This document shows positions 24,101-31,623 of a DNA stretch of 43,952 nt, piece by piece. The DNA lies in the IMG/VR virus record IMGVR_UViG_3300046368_000501, positions 1 through 43,952 of that record. One strand, written 5' to 3'. The notes under the pieces were generated by a model that was not told the DNA's origin, made no database searches, and saw only the letters and a list, made by a program, of their open reading frames with translations. How positions within the stretch are numbered: position 1 is the first letter of the stretch; each line of letters starts with the position of its first letter. The DNA is from a virus. The position numbers and the translations under genes were made by a program.

Positions 24101-24906
24101 AATGTATGTTTTGCTAGTGTTAAACTGAATTTTAAACGGTCTGCTCCAGCTGCATTTTCATTTGATGTACCCGCTGCATTATCTTCTAAAGAGTCGTCTG
24201 CAGCTGATGTTACTAAAGATTCAACAATATCTAGACCTACTCTGTATGAAGGAGCTCCACTATATTTTTCTAATATAATAGTTTGTTTGTCTACCTTTGT
24301 AAAGAATCCTCTTGTGAATACAACACCTTCTGTTATCTCTGCAATAGATGCTCTACCTGTTGGTGTTTCGGAAGAAGGTTGTATTTCTAAATCATTTTCG
24401 GTAGATGTATCTGTAGTAACAGTACCACTTGAATTATATCCAACTAACTCTAATGTTTCTCCTGCTGAGAACATAAAGTCATTAGTAGAATTAGTACCTT
24501 GTTGTACTGGTCTAATAAACATTGTTAATTTATCTGCACTAGTTTCTGCAGTTGACGTTACTACTTTTGCAACAACACCACTTGTTTGTCCTCTGACATA
24601 CTTATCATGAAAGGATGTTCTATATGATTCTACTGCACTGTTGCCTAATGGATTTGGATTGGCTGCTTTTACTTTAACAAAGTAAATATCCATATCGATG
24701 TTCGTTTGAGCACCTTGGATAATAGTACCTTCTTCAAAAAAATGGTCTCCCATTCTTTCGATTTGGTTTTGTAAAATAGATTGAGACTGTGTTAATTCCC
24801 TTGCTTGCAAAGGACGACCAGCCCTATAAAGAACTTTATGGAACTTCTTATCTTCGGAATAATCGTCGTAATAGGGTGATATATTTAAGTCTGTCTTCTC
24901 TGCCAT
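18139..24906 (-). CDS. Giant DUF4815-type virion structural protein (2255 aa)
   Basis: The N-terminus LNISPYYDDYSEDKKFHKVL, then YRAGRPLQARELTQSQSILQ and QIERMGDHFFEEGTIIQGAQ, is the signature of the DUF4815 family found in T4-like marine phages. Central parts are beta-rich with TGSSTGTSAIVHHVEGSNLF-type repeats. Further along are YTNKLSDVQIRSFDHRRYTM, a WNSWQTTWVGEPS segment, then a proline-rich linker (about 1590-1650; FIPPVITLPTPPPLPVAVP). A conserved C-terminal domain follows: GWGDPLAQSFLVDAQGGMDM, IDLFFATKDTFMPCSVQIRN, MVNGYPG and SQNASTWTAEQTDDLKF. These occur together in very large virion proteins thought to sit at the baseplate periphery or to begin the long tail fibre. It lies between gp8 and the fibre genes. 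It has no obvious own promoter, and a terminator-like hairpin lies upstream, so it is presumably expressed by read-through from gp8. Confidence 0.85.
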   Translation of the reverse strand: MAEKTDLNISPYYDDYSEDKKFHKVLYRAGRPLQARELTQSQSILQNQIERMGDHFFEEGTIIQGAQTNIDMDIYFVKVKAANPNPLGNSAVESYRTSFHDKYVRGQTSGVVAKVVTSTAETSADKLTMFIRPVQQGTNSTNDFMFSAGETLELVGYNSSGTVTTDTSTENDLEIQPSSETPTGRASIAEITEGVVFTRGFFTKVDKQTIILEKYSGAPSYRVGLDIVESLVTSAADDSLEDNAAGTSNENAAGADRLKFSLTLAKHTLDSVLGTSFVELSRVNAGVITLKIDKTKYAEIENTLARRTFDANGDFVVTQFTASLRQHLDDGTNLGFYTKNNGGDEGRFVFMVSPGKAYVRGYEIDKVGTTTLNIQKARTTESLTGVSAPIRLGNKLRVTNAHGLPEFGNETGSDTIDPHNPALLYDNLVADLGISDTDGALSATGNIGTCRIRNVDLHEGIDSSDVYTDTALWNLYLFDIKMFTKLTGTIANTFVAGDKVTGSSTGTSAIVHHVEGSNLFVHDVQGAFTTSDNISAEGGGSTATLTSCSAIRTYNIDRARAVAQKPNNTNREIFTADVSLSQDNVLSGTVTFVATNSTAVTGFATQFAKELKEGDQIIDQAGNVNTVASVTSETALVLTANSIAAGSGNAVRRRAKLFDQNQTANIHAFPRDFVASHTPKSVTVRRQVVKEVASNQISITTGAHETFNARNTDNFSISVREAGSGYAAGDLLNVEDLNPSVNVAGNAEVLTLTLTGNNGAFVDVTYTVTKTSGVTSRGKSLSKARVLKVSKPRSDNGFYGTAYDDKDITLGVADVHKVIGVFEGIDGTPITPNAIITTSDEFVNHEIIIGQTSGARASLINFGGGNLSYWYYTSTDGEVFLPSETVVGQTSLASGTMPTAESGGVNAGSPDIKDRYFFDNGQRDGYYDLSKLTLKPGQPKPSNPLLLVFDSFTVSGGGDFFDVNSYSSIDYKDIPVYSPNKVDLGGLEPDGTFELSDCVDFRPVVGQILGTTTFSSNVSQNVAAAVDLSNSTSGAVFAPFGYESGRSFADARTGITDTGANAVDVPVSGSSLKGDIEFYVGRIDKVFLHKKGKFEISQGTPALSPTKPTALDDSIQLFEMRIPPYTNKLSDVQIRSFDHRRYTMKDIGKINNRVTNLERITSLSLLEKDTQTKQILDADGFDRYKSGFLVDNFRGHKIGDVNHPDYNCAIDTKMGMLRPKSFTQFFGITQNVGASTNFKKTGDIITLPYSEVSYVNQDKASRSINVNPYHVFAFIGNVKLTPDTDIWQDTERLPDVRVNREGNFDAVMAENANSLGTVWNSWQTTWVGEPSAVSTEVQSTSNGSWSGDPLQGGEWVAGITVSREITETPEIQTRTGVTTTVVEDFVETRNDRVVSMSLIPFIRSRTIEIDATNLKPNSNHYFYFDNINVNKFVRPFNATYSQDGGTTVTSECKTDGNGRLRAYFELPNSAAQRFPTGQRDLRITSSFYNMANPASQGNGMYSAQGILQATQTEIVSTRNGRVIREDHSATRDFSRRGERLNSEVHADGPIFPPVNEIPVDNSIQIIDIPEPIIPDFPITIPNIIPDIRFIPPVITLPTPPPLPVAVPQIDRRDFVERTIERPLIFALNGGEMRGWGDPLAQSFLVDAQGGMDMTSIDLFFATKDTFMPCSVQIRNMVNGYPGQIVLPFSDVTKNPDDINTSADGSVATTFTFESPVHLEQDNEYCFVVYSNSNEYECFISRMGETDLTTAEVISGQPYAGSLFMSQNASTWTAEQTDDLKFNMKVAKYEIDKVGNVNFENDALPYTNLQTNPIETFADKKLKVYSYNHGFYDDTNNKDNVTIAGIVGDKKNSAVIVSSFSQIGSDTLPADGTINCTDDTHSGGTGSGIKCEVIIASGAITDVNILKVGQNYTAGDNITITNIGTSNADVSVVLGTPEDTLGGCPIAVINTLHSTLADRGIDSFRFTPSLSGYSFSSLYAFESTIGGGANATATRNYYFDAIHTMIPSVQLQGTIISANVLTTPQYSPEGIISGEAYQRRSTNKFVTLNDNVFFDTPSIVASSDNESREMSSQKSFNLQLQLMSFNPNISPMIDIQAAGCLAIANRINNIDSATGTKNNGTTKSLPVGSTFVPSTESEGDNNAMVYVTRKVNLKTPATSLKVIADMYRPPTTELKLMYKIIKNDEETLLDDVGFEYFNTDGSPDVTTEADARNFKEYEFTADNLPEFSGFVVKIVGQGTSTAIVPAVTALRCMALA

Positions 24907-24933
24907 AGTCTTTTAGCCTTTTAAAAATGTAAA

Positions 24934-24947
24934 GGGGATTACTCCCC
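24934..24947 (-). terminator. Probable terminator after gp8
   Basis: On the minus strand GGGGA-GTAA-TCCCC is followed by TTTACATTTTT. The 5-bp stem and interrupted U-tract suggest an attenuating rather than complete terminator, since the DUF4815 gene 30 bases on has no visible promoter. Confidence 0.55.
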
Positions 24948-24951
24948 GATA

Positions 24952-26421
24952 TTACATTTCAATAATTAATTTAATGTCTTCGATTTGGTCTGCAGCTCTA
25001 GAAACAGCACCACGGTTCTCAATGTACAGGATGTTGCCTGAGTAGTGTTCCACTTCGGGATGTGAAGCATCTACTGCTGATACAGTTCCAATATTTGCAC
25101 CTGCTTTGTAAACTACATCTGCAGCTGCAAAGTTGGCATAACCACCTTCACTATTTGCGACTGGTATATGAGAAATTACTGTTCCGTTTACAGAAACAAT
25201 TCTTGATACTGCAACACCAACACCGTCTGAACTTGCATCCATGATGATGTCGTCGGGAGCAAGACCACTTGCACCCGATAATGTCATTTGTGAATATGCA
25301 GTCATAGACGTTGCAGAACCAACTGCTGTAGTTCCTTTTGCAAATGGGTCTTGACATAAACCTATTCTTCTGAAATCGTTATCTGTTGGGAAGTCTCCAC
25401 CACCTTCACCGAACTCAAATCTTGAGTTGATGATAATGTAGTTTCCACCTAATTCTTCTACTGGGTCTGCACCGTGTCCAATAATTGGTGATAGGATAGG
25501 TTTAATTACACTACCACTTCCACCAAGTCCACTGATTCCTGCTGTGTCTATAGAAGCTCTTCTATAACCAGAGCCTGGAGTTGTAACTGTTACGTGAGTG
25601 ATAACACCACCCGATACGTGTACTGAACAAACACCACCTGTACCATCTCCATCGATTGCAACGTTTTCGTATGTACCATCTCCGTTTGAATGTCCACTTC
25701 CGCCTGCAGTTACTACAATATGATTAATTGAACCATCAACTGCATCGTTTTCAACGTCCCACTGTGCAGTAGTATCGTTGGTTGCAGCTGTACCTAATCC
25801 ACCGTTAGTACCATTACCAAATATTTCTGTTTGAGCACCAATTGTTTTGACTGGAATAAAGTCATTAGTTACGAATTTGATTACATCTGAAGCTGAGATT
25901 GAATACATATATTTCCATATGTATCCTCTACCTGTTCCCACTCCAGCATCAGCAGTTTCAATAAGTGTAGTTGAAGATGTACCAACTGGTTTAACGGAAG
26001 AAGCGACGACAGCACCGTTTCCATCTCTTCCTGTTCTGATACATTTGTATACGTTATACTCTTCTGTCATCACATAAAATCTAGAATCGTAAATATTTGA
26101 AGAACTAGTTGCCGTTGAAGTGTTTGATGCACTTACATCGTGTTGATATTCATCATAGACTACATTTTCTGTCCAGTTGTATCTAACTAGACCATGAGTT
26201 ACGTCGCCAGTAGGCACTTTCTTTAGTGCAATCATATCTGACCATGCGTCTAACTCTTCACCAACTGAGTTTGCTGGTGCAGTAGGAACTGCATCGTTTG
26301 GCCATGCAAATGACCTTCCTATGAATATATAAGTTGAAGAAGCTCCTTCTGATGCTGAGAAGTCTTCTTTAAATTGTTTCGCGTTATGTGTACGAAACTT
26401 CTCTGTAATTATTGCTGCCAT
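24952..26421 (-). CDS. gp8: Baseplate wedge protein gp8
   Basis: T4 gp8 is a baseplate wedge component joining gp10, gp7 and gp6. This 489-residue protein is longer than T4 gp8 (334). The family N-terminal pattern is clear: ITEKFRTHNAKQFKEDF, YIFIGRSFAWPNDAVPTAP, NVVYDEYQHD, FYVMTEEYNVYKCIRTG and GRGYIWKYMYSISASDVIKF. The middle is a Gly-rich insertion (GGSGHSNGDG, GSGYRRASIDTAGISGLGG). It ends HYSGNILYIENRGAVSRAAD followed by IKLIIEM, the conserved phage end for this family. A perfect TATAAATA lies 30 nt before the ATG, and GGGAGAG is a good ribosome site. It sits downstream of the gp7-like gene as in T4-like genomes (7 then 8). Assignment is by motif recognition. Confidence 0.85.
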   Translation of the reverse strand: MAAIITEKFRTHNAKQFKEDFSASEGASSTYIFIGRSFAWPNDAVPTAPANSVGEELDAWSDMIALKKVPTGDVTHGLVRYNWTENVVYDEYQHDVSASNTSTATSSSNIYDSRFYVMTEEYNVYKCIRTGRDGNGAVVASSVKPVGTSSTTLIETADAGVGTGRGYIWKYMYSISASDVIKFVTNDFIPVKTIGAQTEIFGNGTNGGLGTAATNDTTAQWDVENDAVDGSINHIVVTAGGSGHSNGDGTYENVAIDGDGTGGVCSVHVSGGVITHVTVTTPGSGYRRASIDTAGISGLGGSGSVIKPILSPIIGHGADPVEELGGNYIIINSRFEFGEGGGDFPTDNDFRRIGLCQDPFAKGTTAVGSATSMTAYSQMTLSGASGLAPDDIIMDASSDGVGVAVSRIVSVNGTVISHIPVANSEGGYANFAAADVVYKAGANIGTVSAVDASHPEVEHYSGNILYIENRGAVSRAADQIEDIKLIIEM

Positions 26422-26451
26422 TTTTATTTCTCTCCCGAAATTATATAATAC

Positions 26452-26459
26452 TATTTATA
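26452..26459 (-). promoter_or_regulatory. Late promoter TATAAATA for gp8
   Basis: The minus strand has a perfect TATAAATA, 30 nt upstream of the gp8 ATG and 3 nt beyond the stop of the 1524-residue gene. Predicted +1 is about 25 nt before ATG, leaving room for the GGGAGAG ribosome site. Confidence 0.85.
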
Positions 26460-26462
26460 ACA

Positions 26463-29400
26463 CTAACCCGACCTAACGTAAGCGGAATATGTTAAATTTG
26501 TTCGTTTGTTTGCAAAACTCTTCTCATATTCATCTGTATATCGATGTGGGAAGTAGTTTTCGAATTCTGATATTCTCAGTCCTTCATATTTAGGTGTTTC
26601 TAACATTACATTTCCTACACCATTCTCTAAAACTATACCATCATGTCCTTCAAAAGTTAAAGCTTTACTTGTTATCGTAATTGCATGACTCAAAGTGATT
26701 TGAGTACTACTAACTATGGTTGCAATTGTAGGAGCGGTATCTAAATTAGTTCCTAACACCTCGTCTCCAACTTCAATCCTTGAACTGATTGCTGAACTAA
26801 AGTTTACAGTGGTAGAATTGTTTACTGCATTTGCAGTTTCTTGTATCACTGCATCATTATTACTAGTTGAGTCACGATGACCTTCACCTTTCATATAGTA
26901 AGATATATCATAAGTCTCTTGACTTGATAACATATTTAGTCGTCTTAATGTTGTTCCAAAACCATAATTTTGTTCTGCTCTTGCATATGATTGACTTCTT
27001 TCTGTTACAAAATATTCTTCTTCTCTAACTATGGTTGCGTCTTCTATATGCATAGCTTCATTACCTATTGATACTGGTGAACCATCTACCAAGACTTCAG
27101 TTGCAGCTTCAAATTGAACGAAGTCTCCTTCCTCTGCATTTGTATTTTGTGTATGAGTAGGTTCCATTCTCATGAAGTTATCAACTTGTTCTTGTACAAT
27201 CTTATGACCAGTTTCTAATAATAGTCCTTCGTCATTAAGTGTTTGTACTGAAGTCTGTACTTTACCATCCATAGAAGTTCTTGTTGGTAATGGTATAAGA
27301 TTTGGTGGTGATGATTGGTCTAAAATAGATTCTGTTCCGTTACCACCAATGCCTGAAATTTCTACATGGTCTCCATACTGGTCTGTTGGATATAATGATA
27401 ATACAGTATCAAAGGATGGAACAATTTTAGCTGCTCTTCCACCCATTCCAGCATGTAGTGTACAATAATAGTAAAGAGTAGAAGGTGTTGAACCATCTAC
27501 AATTAACTGAGTCAAGTTATATAAATCAGCTGAATTATTATGATTGTAGTTTATAACACCAGTTGTATAGATAGTTCCACCACCGTGAGTTCCATCTGCA
27601 GTGGTTGAGAATTTTAATATATGTGCTTTAGGCACTGAGAAGAAGTATTGATATCCTTGTTGAACTTCTATTGTTCCAGCTCCGTCTGCAATTCCCATTA
27701 CAAACTTACCATTTGAAACTGTTACAGGAACAGCAACCTTCTTCGGATTACCATCTGTTCTAGTTGTTTTTCTTTCTATTGGTTCTGCTTTAGAAACAAT
27801 TCTTTGAATATTTACGTGTCTTGATTGTAATCTAGTAGATTTTTGTACTGGGTCTGTTATGACTATTGCTTCTGAATCGTCACTACCATCACCGTCACTA
27901 TCTTGGATTGCTGTAACTCTAAGTGATTCTGTATCAAAAACCCCATCTGAGGTTGGTGAACCAGCATCTTTATAGAATGTTATTGGTGCATTAACCCTAG
28001 CAGCTGGGATGAATCTTTCATCGTTAATCTTACTCTCGGGTCTCGATAATTCATGGAGAACCTTAGTGCCGTCTTCAAATAGTATGTGATGGTCTTCGTA
28101 AATCTTACCATCTACTTTACTCTCAAGAACCATATAGTCTGTAAGATATGTCTGTATAATTCTTTGTGTTTCTTTAGAAGTATGTGCAAAATTATCTCTA
28201 GAGTTTTCATTCTCTAGTAGATGTATGTTTGTTGTTGAGTATAAGTCATGGTCAATTGCAAAACCATCTTCTAATGCTAAGTGGTCTTCTTGATTTCTAT
28301 CTGAGGTTTCTAACAATACATTATCTGTAGGATGTAATTGCATGATAACCATCGGTACCATTGACACAGCATTATCGGATGATGCATCTACTTCTGATTT
28401 GATTGCAACTTCACCAAAGAATATATGACCAGCTGGATGTAGCAAGTCTTTGACTATACTTCTCCATTTATTAATAGACTCACCAACTCTAACTACATAA
28501 GAGTGAGATTGATATCTATAACTATCATGTATGTTGGCTGCTGTTGCATCTAACCAAGACTTGTCTCCTAGGAATTGTTCTTGTATTACACCTTCACCAC
28601 CAAACGTACCACGACCATTATAAGGGTCATCGAACATTACGGTAAATGAATCTATGTTTTCATATGCAACTCTTTCGTCCTGTAAAAAAGAACCTTTTAA
28701 ATTTGTGTATTTAAGGATGTGTCTGTCTTGGTCATAATTAACTACGGTTGCAGTTGCACCCGAAATATCACCAACAATTTTTGTTCCACTGTTTAGTGAT
28801 GATGTTGGAGTTGTAATCAACATAGGGAAAATAGATGTAGGACTTACGACTGCATCTGAGGTGAATCTATTACCTTGGTCTAGAATGTTTAATTCTTGAA
28901 CTGCACCGATATCAGCTGAGTATACAAATAATTTTGCTCCAGCTCCAGTTGCAACATTGTTATTCAGAATAGTTGCAGTTACTAAAGAGTCATTACCTTT
29001 AATTAATTTACCGTTACCAAATATACCTGTATGTGTACTGTTTCTTAAAACTGTGATTCTATTTAATCTTTTATCTATTTCTAAAATTGTTGCGTTTGCA
29101 GTTGTACTACCACTCTCTCTTTGTTCTAATAATTCACCTTCTACAAAACCTGTAACATCTTTAACAAAAATATGTCCGCCTGGATAACATTTAGGAAGAG
29201 TGTGATAACCAGCACCACCGTCTGTGATTAAGACTTCTCTGATTCTTCCATCGGTAGAATTATAGTTTATAACTCTGCCATCTTCATAAACTATTCTGTA
29301 GTATTCTATAACAATCTCAATTACATCACCAGCACTACATGGTTCTGTGAATACTACTCTATCATTTTTATGTGAATAGTCATGAACTGTATGTGAAGTA

Positions 29401-31037
29401 TTAGCTTTTCTTTCTATACCATTCTTAAATACTGTGATTGAGTTATCATTAAAGAAAAGACTCTTTCCATGAATGTCATCACCACTGAAAAGTGTTTGAT
29501 TTGCAGTTGCAATATATTCATACTGACCAAATGTCTCATGGTTTTCTTGGATGACCTCGTCACCTACTGAACCTAGAATACCAGCTGCACCCGAACCACC
29601 AGTGGCAAAGTTATCAAAGACAACCATCTCTCCACCTTCATAATTGGTTCCACCAGTTTCAATAAATATTTTTTGAACACCACCTAAAGATAAACCACTT
29701 ATCGTGGATACTGCTTCTATAGTGTCGAGATTGTCCTTTGCACCTGTAAAATTAATTCTATCAGCAAAACTGTACATAGAACCAGCATTACCACCTTCGA
29801 GTAGAACACCACCACCATCTTCAAATAGTAGGTCGAACTCTACAGCTTCTTGTAGTATAAATCCACCGCCAGACGCATCTTCTAATAATGTTTTATTTCC
29901 ATCTTCTAATGATATCATACCATCTTCAGAATCTACACCAACATAGGTTGCAGATGCATCATGGTTTATAGAATGTACTAGACCTTGGATAGTTGCAGTC
30001 TCGGTTGTTATACCATCTCTATCAATTAAAAATACTGTACCACCTTGAGTAAAGGTACCTTTGTGATTGTCTGTAATCTCTAATGAGTATTCGTCTTTGT
30101 TTAAATCTGTAACAAAGACTGCTTCAACAACTGATTCAGCTAGAACCTGTACTTTTGAAGAGTCTGTATATTGAATTAATTTATCTGTGGCAAGCGGTAG
30201 ACTACCAACCTTTGTCATCTTTACATTTACTCTTCTCTTCTGAGAGTAATTAGAATCGGATGCAAATATTGTTTCGTTGTAAGGGTAACGCACCTCTGCA
30301 TCTTGACCATAGATAAGTCTCATTAAGAACTTTAATGATTCTTCTGTACCCTTTTGTTGATATAGGTCTTTGATGTTTTTGATTGTAAGTCTCTTGTTCA
30401 TTGTGAGACCTAAATCGAAAGCTGGTGCTAAATCTGTTTGGAAGTAATTTAAAAACTCTTCCGTTGTATGGTCGATATCAGAATAATCTAATAGTCGATT
30501 GTTTGCGAGAATTGTATTCTCTTTATAGGACTTTACTGTGGCTGTTTGCCTTCCTTCTCGTCCAGTGATAGTTTCGCCTTTTGCAAAACCAGTTCCCGAT
30601 ATTGTCTTAAGATATAAACATCTACCACTAGGTTTATTGTTTATAACTGTAATTTCTGCAACCGTTTTACTATTTGTTCCAACAATATACTCACCAACCT
30701 TTAAAGGTTGTGCAGTAATAACATTATCGTTTGAATCTAAAAGTGATTGTGAATCAAGAGGGTTGGAATCTGTTCTTTCATATTTTATGAATGAATTTTC
30801 TTCGTCGGGTGATGGCGAGATGGTAGCAGGTTCCAATAACATGGAGCCTGTACCATCTTCATTTAAAATACCATCTATGTCACTCTCTACATCGAGAACT
30901 AAGATTTCTGCTTCTAGATATTCAAAGTATGCATTGAGGAAAGCCTCAAACATCGGAGATTCATCTTTCAAGTACTCGGGAAGTAATGAAGGAAGTCTCT
31001 GACTTAACTTATCTATAGTATAATCTTGGTGTGACAT
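26463..31037 (-). CDS. Giant baseplate wedge protein, gp7-like, with cupredoxin-like domain
   Basis: The 1524-residue protein lies between gp6 and gp8, where T4 has gp7 (1032 residues). Its N-terminus SQRLPSLLPEYLKDESPMFE then FLNAYFEYLEAE, and the region HTTEEFLNYFQTDLAP, NIKDLYQQKGTEESLKFLM, RLIYGQDAEVRYP (about 190-255), form the conserved head of large baseplate proteins in marine T4-like phages. The rest is beta-rich with many [IVL]-x-[LF]-E-[DNTS]-G motifs (e.g. MISLEDGN, LLFEDGG, LALEDGF, LLLETGH, IVLENGV). Residues ~1105-1206 resemble a cupredoxin: VPKAHILKFSTTADGTHGG, TTGVI, then LYYYCTLHAGMGG, giving His1139, Cys1192, His1195 and Met1198. The C-terminal ISEFENYFPHRYTDEYEKSF is distinct. 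14 nt separate it from the gene upstream. The gp7 equivalence rests on position and length class, not on a T4 sequence match I can verify. Confidence 0.75.
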   Translation of the reverse strand: MSHQDYTIDKLSQRLPSLLPEYLKDESPMFEAFLNAYFEYLEAEILVLDVESDIDGILNEDGTGSMLLEPATISPSPDEENSFIKYERTDSNPLDSQSLLDSNDNVITAQPLKVGEYIVGTNSKTVAEITVINNKPSGRCLYLKTISGTGFAKGETITGREGRQTATVKSYKENTILANNRLLDYSDIDHTTEEFLNYFQTDLAPAFDLGLTMNKRLTIKNIKDLYQQKGTEESLKFLMRLIYGQDAEVRYPYNETIFASDSNYSQKRRVNVKMTKVGSLPLATDKLIQYTDSSKVQVLAESVVEAVFVTDLNKDEYSLEITDNHKGTFTQGGTVFLIDRDGITTETATIQGLVHSINHDASATYVGVDSEDGMISLEDGNKTLLEDASGGGFILQEAVEFDLLFEDGGGVLLEGGNAGSMYSFADRINFTGAKDNLDTIEAVSTISGLSLGGVQKIFIETGGTNYEGGEMVVFDNFATGGSGAAGILGSVGDEVIQENHETFGQYEYIATANQTLFSGDDIHGKSLFFNDNSITVFKNGIERKANTSHTVHDYSHKNDRVVFTEPCSAGDVIEIVIEYYRIVYEDGRVINYNSTDGRIREVLITDGGAGYHTLPKCYPGGHIFVKDVTGFVEGELLEQRESGSTTANATILEIDKRLNRITVLRNSTHTGIFGNGKLIKGNDSLVTATILNNNVATGAGAKLFVYSADIGAVQELNILDQGNRFTSDAVVSPTSIFPMLITTPTSSLNSGTKIVGDISGATATVVNYDQDRHILKYTNLKGSFLQDERVAYENIDSFTVMFDDPYNGRGTFGGEGVIQEQFLGDKSWLDATAANIHDSYRYQSHSYVVRVGESINKWRSIVKDLLHPAGHIFFGEVAIKSEVDASSDNAVSMVPMVIMQLHPTDNVLLETSDRNQEDHLALEDGFAIDHDLYSTTNIHLLENENSRDNFAHTSKETQRIIQTYLTDYMVLESKVDGKIYEDHHILFEDGTKVLHELSRPESKINDERFIPAARVNAPITFYKDAGSPTSDGVFDTESLRVTAIQDSDGDGSDDSEAIVITDPVQKSTRLQSRHVNIQRIVSKAEPIERKTTRTDGNPKKVAVPVTVSNGKFVMGIADGAGTIEVQQGYQYFFSVPKAHILKFSTTADGTHGGGTIYTTGVINYNHNNSADLYNLTQLIVDGSTPSTLYYYCTLHAGMGGRAAKIVPSFDTVLSLYPTDQYGDHVEISGIGGNGTESILDQSSPPNLIPLPTRTSMDGKVQTSVQTLNDEGLLLETGHKIVQEQVDNFMRMEPTHTQNTNAEEGDFVQFEAATEVLVDGSPVSIGNEAMHIEDATIVREEEYFVTERSQSYARAEQNYGFGTTLRRLNMLSSQETYDISYYMKGEGHRDSTSNNDAVIQETANAVNNSTTVNFSSAISSRIEVGDEVLGTNLDTAPTIATIVSSTQITLSHAITITSKALTFEGHDGIVLENGVGNVMLETPKYEGLRISEFENYFPHRYTDEYEKSFANKRTNLTYSAYVRSG

Positions 31038-31051
31038 ATATTAGTTTAACC

Positions 31052-31525
31052 TTAACTTAAAGTTGCACCAGTATTTGCAACGACATACCATTTGGTACCG
31101 TTCCATATTAACACTACTGCTTCACCAATAGTATCCAACTTAATTTGCTCTGTACTGTCAGCTGAGAAACCCCAGTTTGATACAGTAATATTAGCTTTAT
31201 GAGTTGAAGCTGGTTCAGTTGAAGCAAGGATAATTTTTAACTGACCTACGTCTGTTCCGTTATCCAAAGTGAATGCAACATCACCACCAAATGAACTTCC
31301 ATCAATGAACGTTGCAAAAGTTGATGCAAGGTTTGATGCTGATGCTGTCAATGTAGCAATATCATCTACTGCTAAGTGAGTTGGAATGTTTTCAAACATC
31401 TGACCAATGGTCATTTTTTTGTTTACAGGAGTTCCGCCTGGGTTGTCTACAATGTGCAATAAATCATCAGCACCGATTTCTGAATCAGCAACTGCTGTTA
31501 AAGCTGTTATTTTCTTATCTGCCAT
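31052..31525 (-). CDS. Small virion protein with fibre-type head (157 aa)
   Basis: The opening KKITALTAVADSEIGADDLL followed by HIVDNPGGTPVNKKMTIGQM is a common head in phage fibre and baseplate-associated proteins ('K.I.ALT...DLL.IVD.P.GTP..KK.T'). Residues 60-157 make a beta-rich, apparently globular region (ASTFATFIDGSSFGGDVAFT, GQLKIILASTEPASTHKANI, VVLIWNGTKWYVVANTGATL). No enzyme motif is visible. It lies between gp6 and the gp7-like gene, where T4 has no counterpart, and may decorate the wedge. AGGAGAAAT precedes the ATG. It likely continues the transcript of gp25-gp6, across a weak hairpin. Confidence 0.75.
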   Translation of the reverse strand: MADKKITALTAVADSEIGADDLLHIVDNPGGTPVNKKMTIGQMFENIPTHLAVDDIATLTASASNLASTFATFIDGSSFGGDVAFTLDNGTDVGQLKIILASTEPASTHKANITVSNWGFSADSTEQIKLDTIGEAVVLIWNGTKWYVVANTGATLS

Positions 31526-31556
31526 TTTTATTTCTCCTAAAATTGACTAATTTAAT

Positions 31557-31573
31557 TAAAACCCCTTTCGAGG
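31557..31573 (-). terminator. Weak terminator-like hairpin after gp6
   Basis: On the minus strand CCTC-GAAA-GGGG (one G-U pair) is followed by UUUUAAUU. The design resembles the strong terminator at 2427-2450, but the stem is only 4 bp, so it may only attenuate. Confidence 0.35.
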
Positions 31574-31623
31574 AATGCTACTCTAAGCACTGAACCTACA
31601 GTCTTAGACCACTCTATGCATAA

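Noticed and set aside
24907-24951. Late promoter for the DUF4815 gene.
   Set aside because: No TATAAATA or one-mismatch octamer is present in the 45-bp gap; expression by read-through past the weak hairpin seems more likely.
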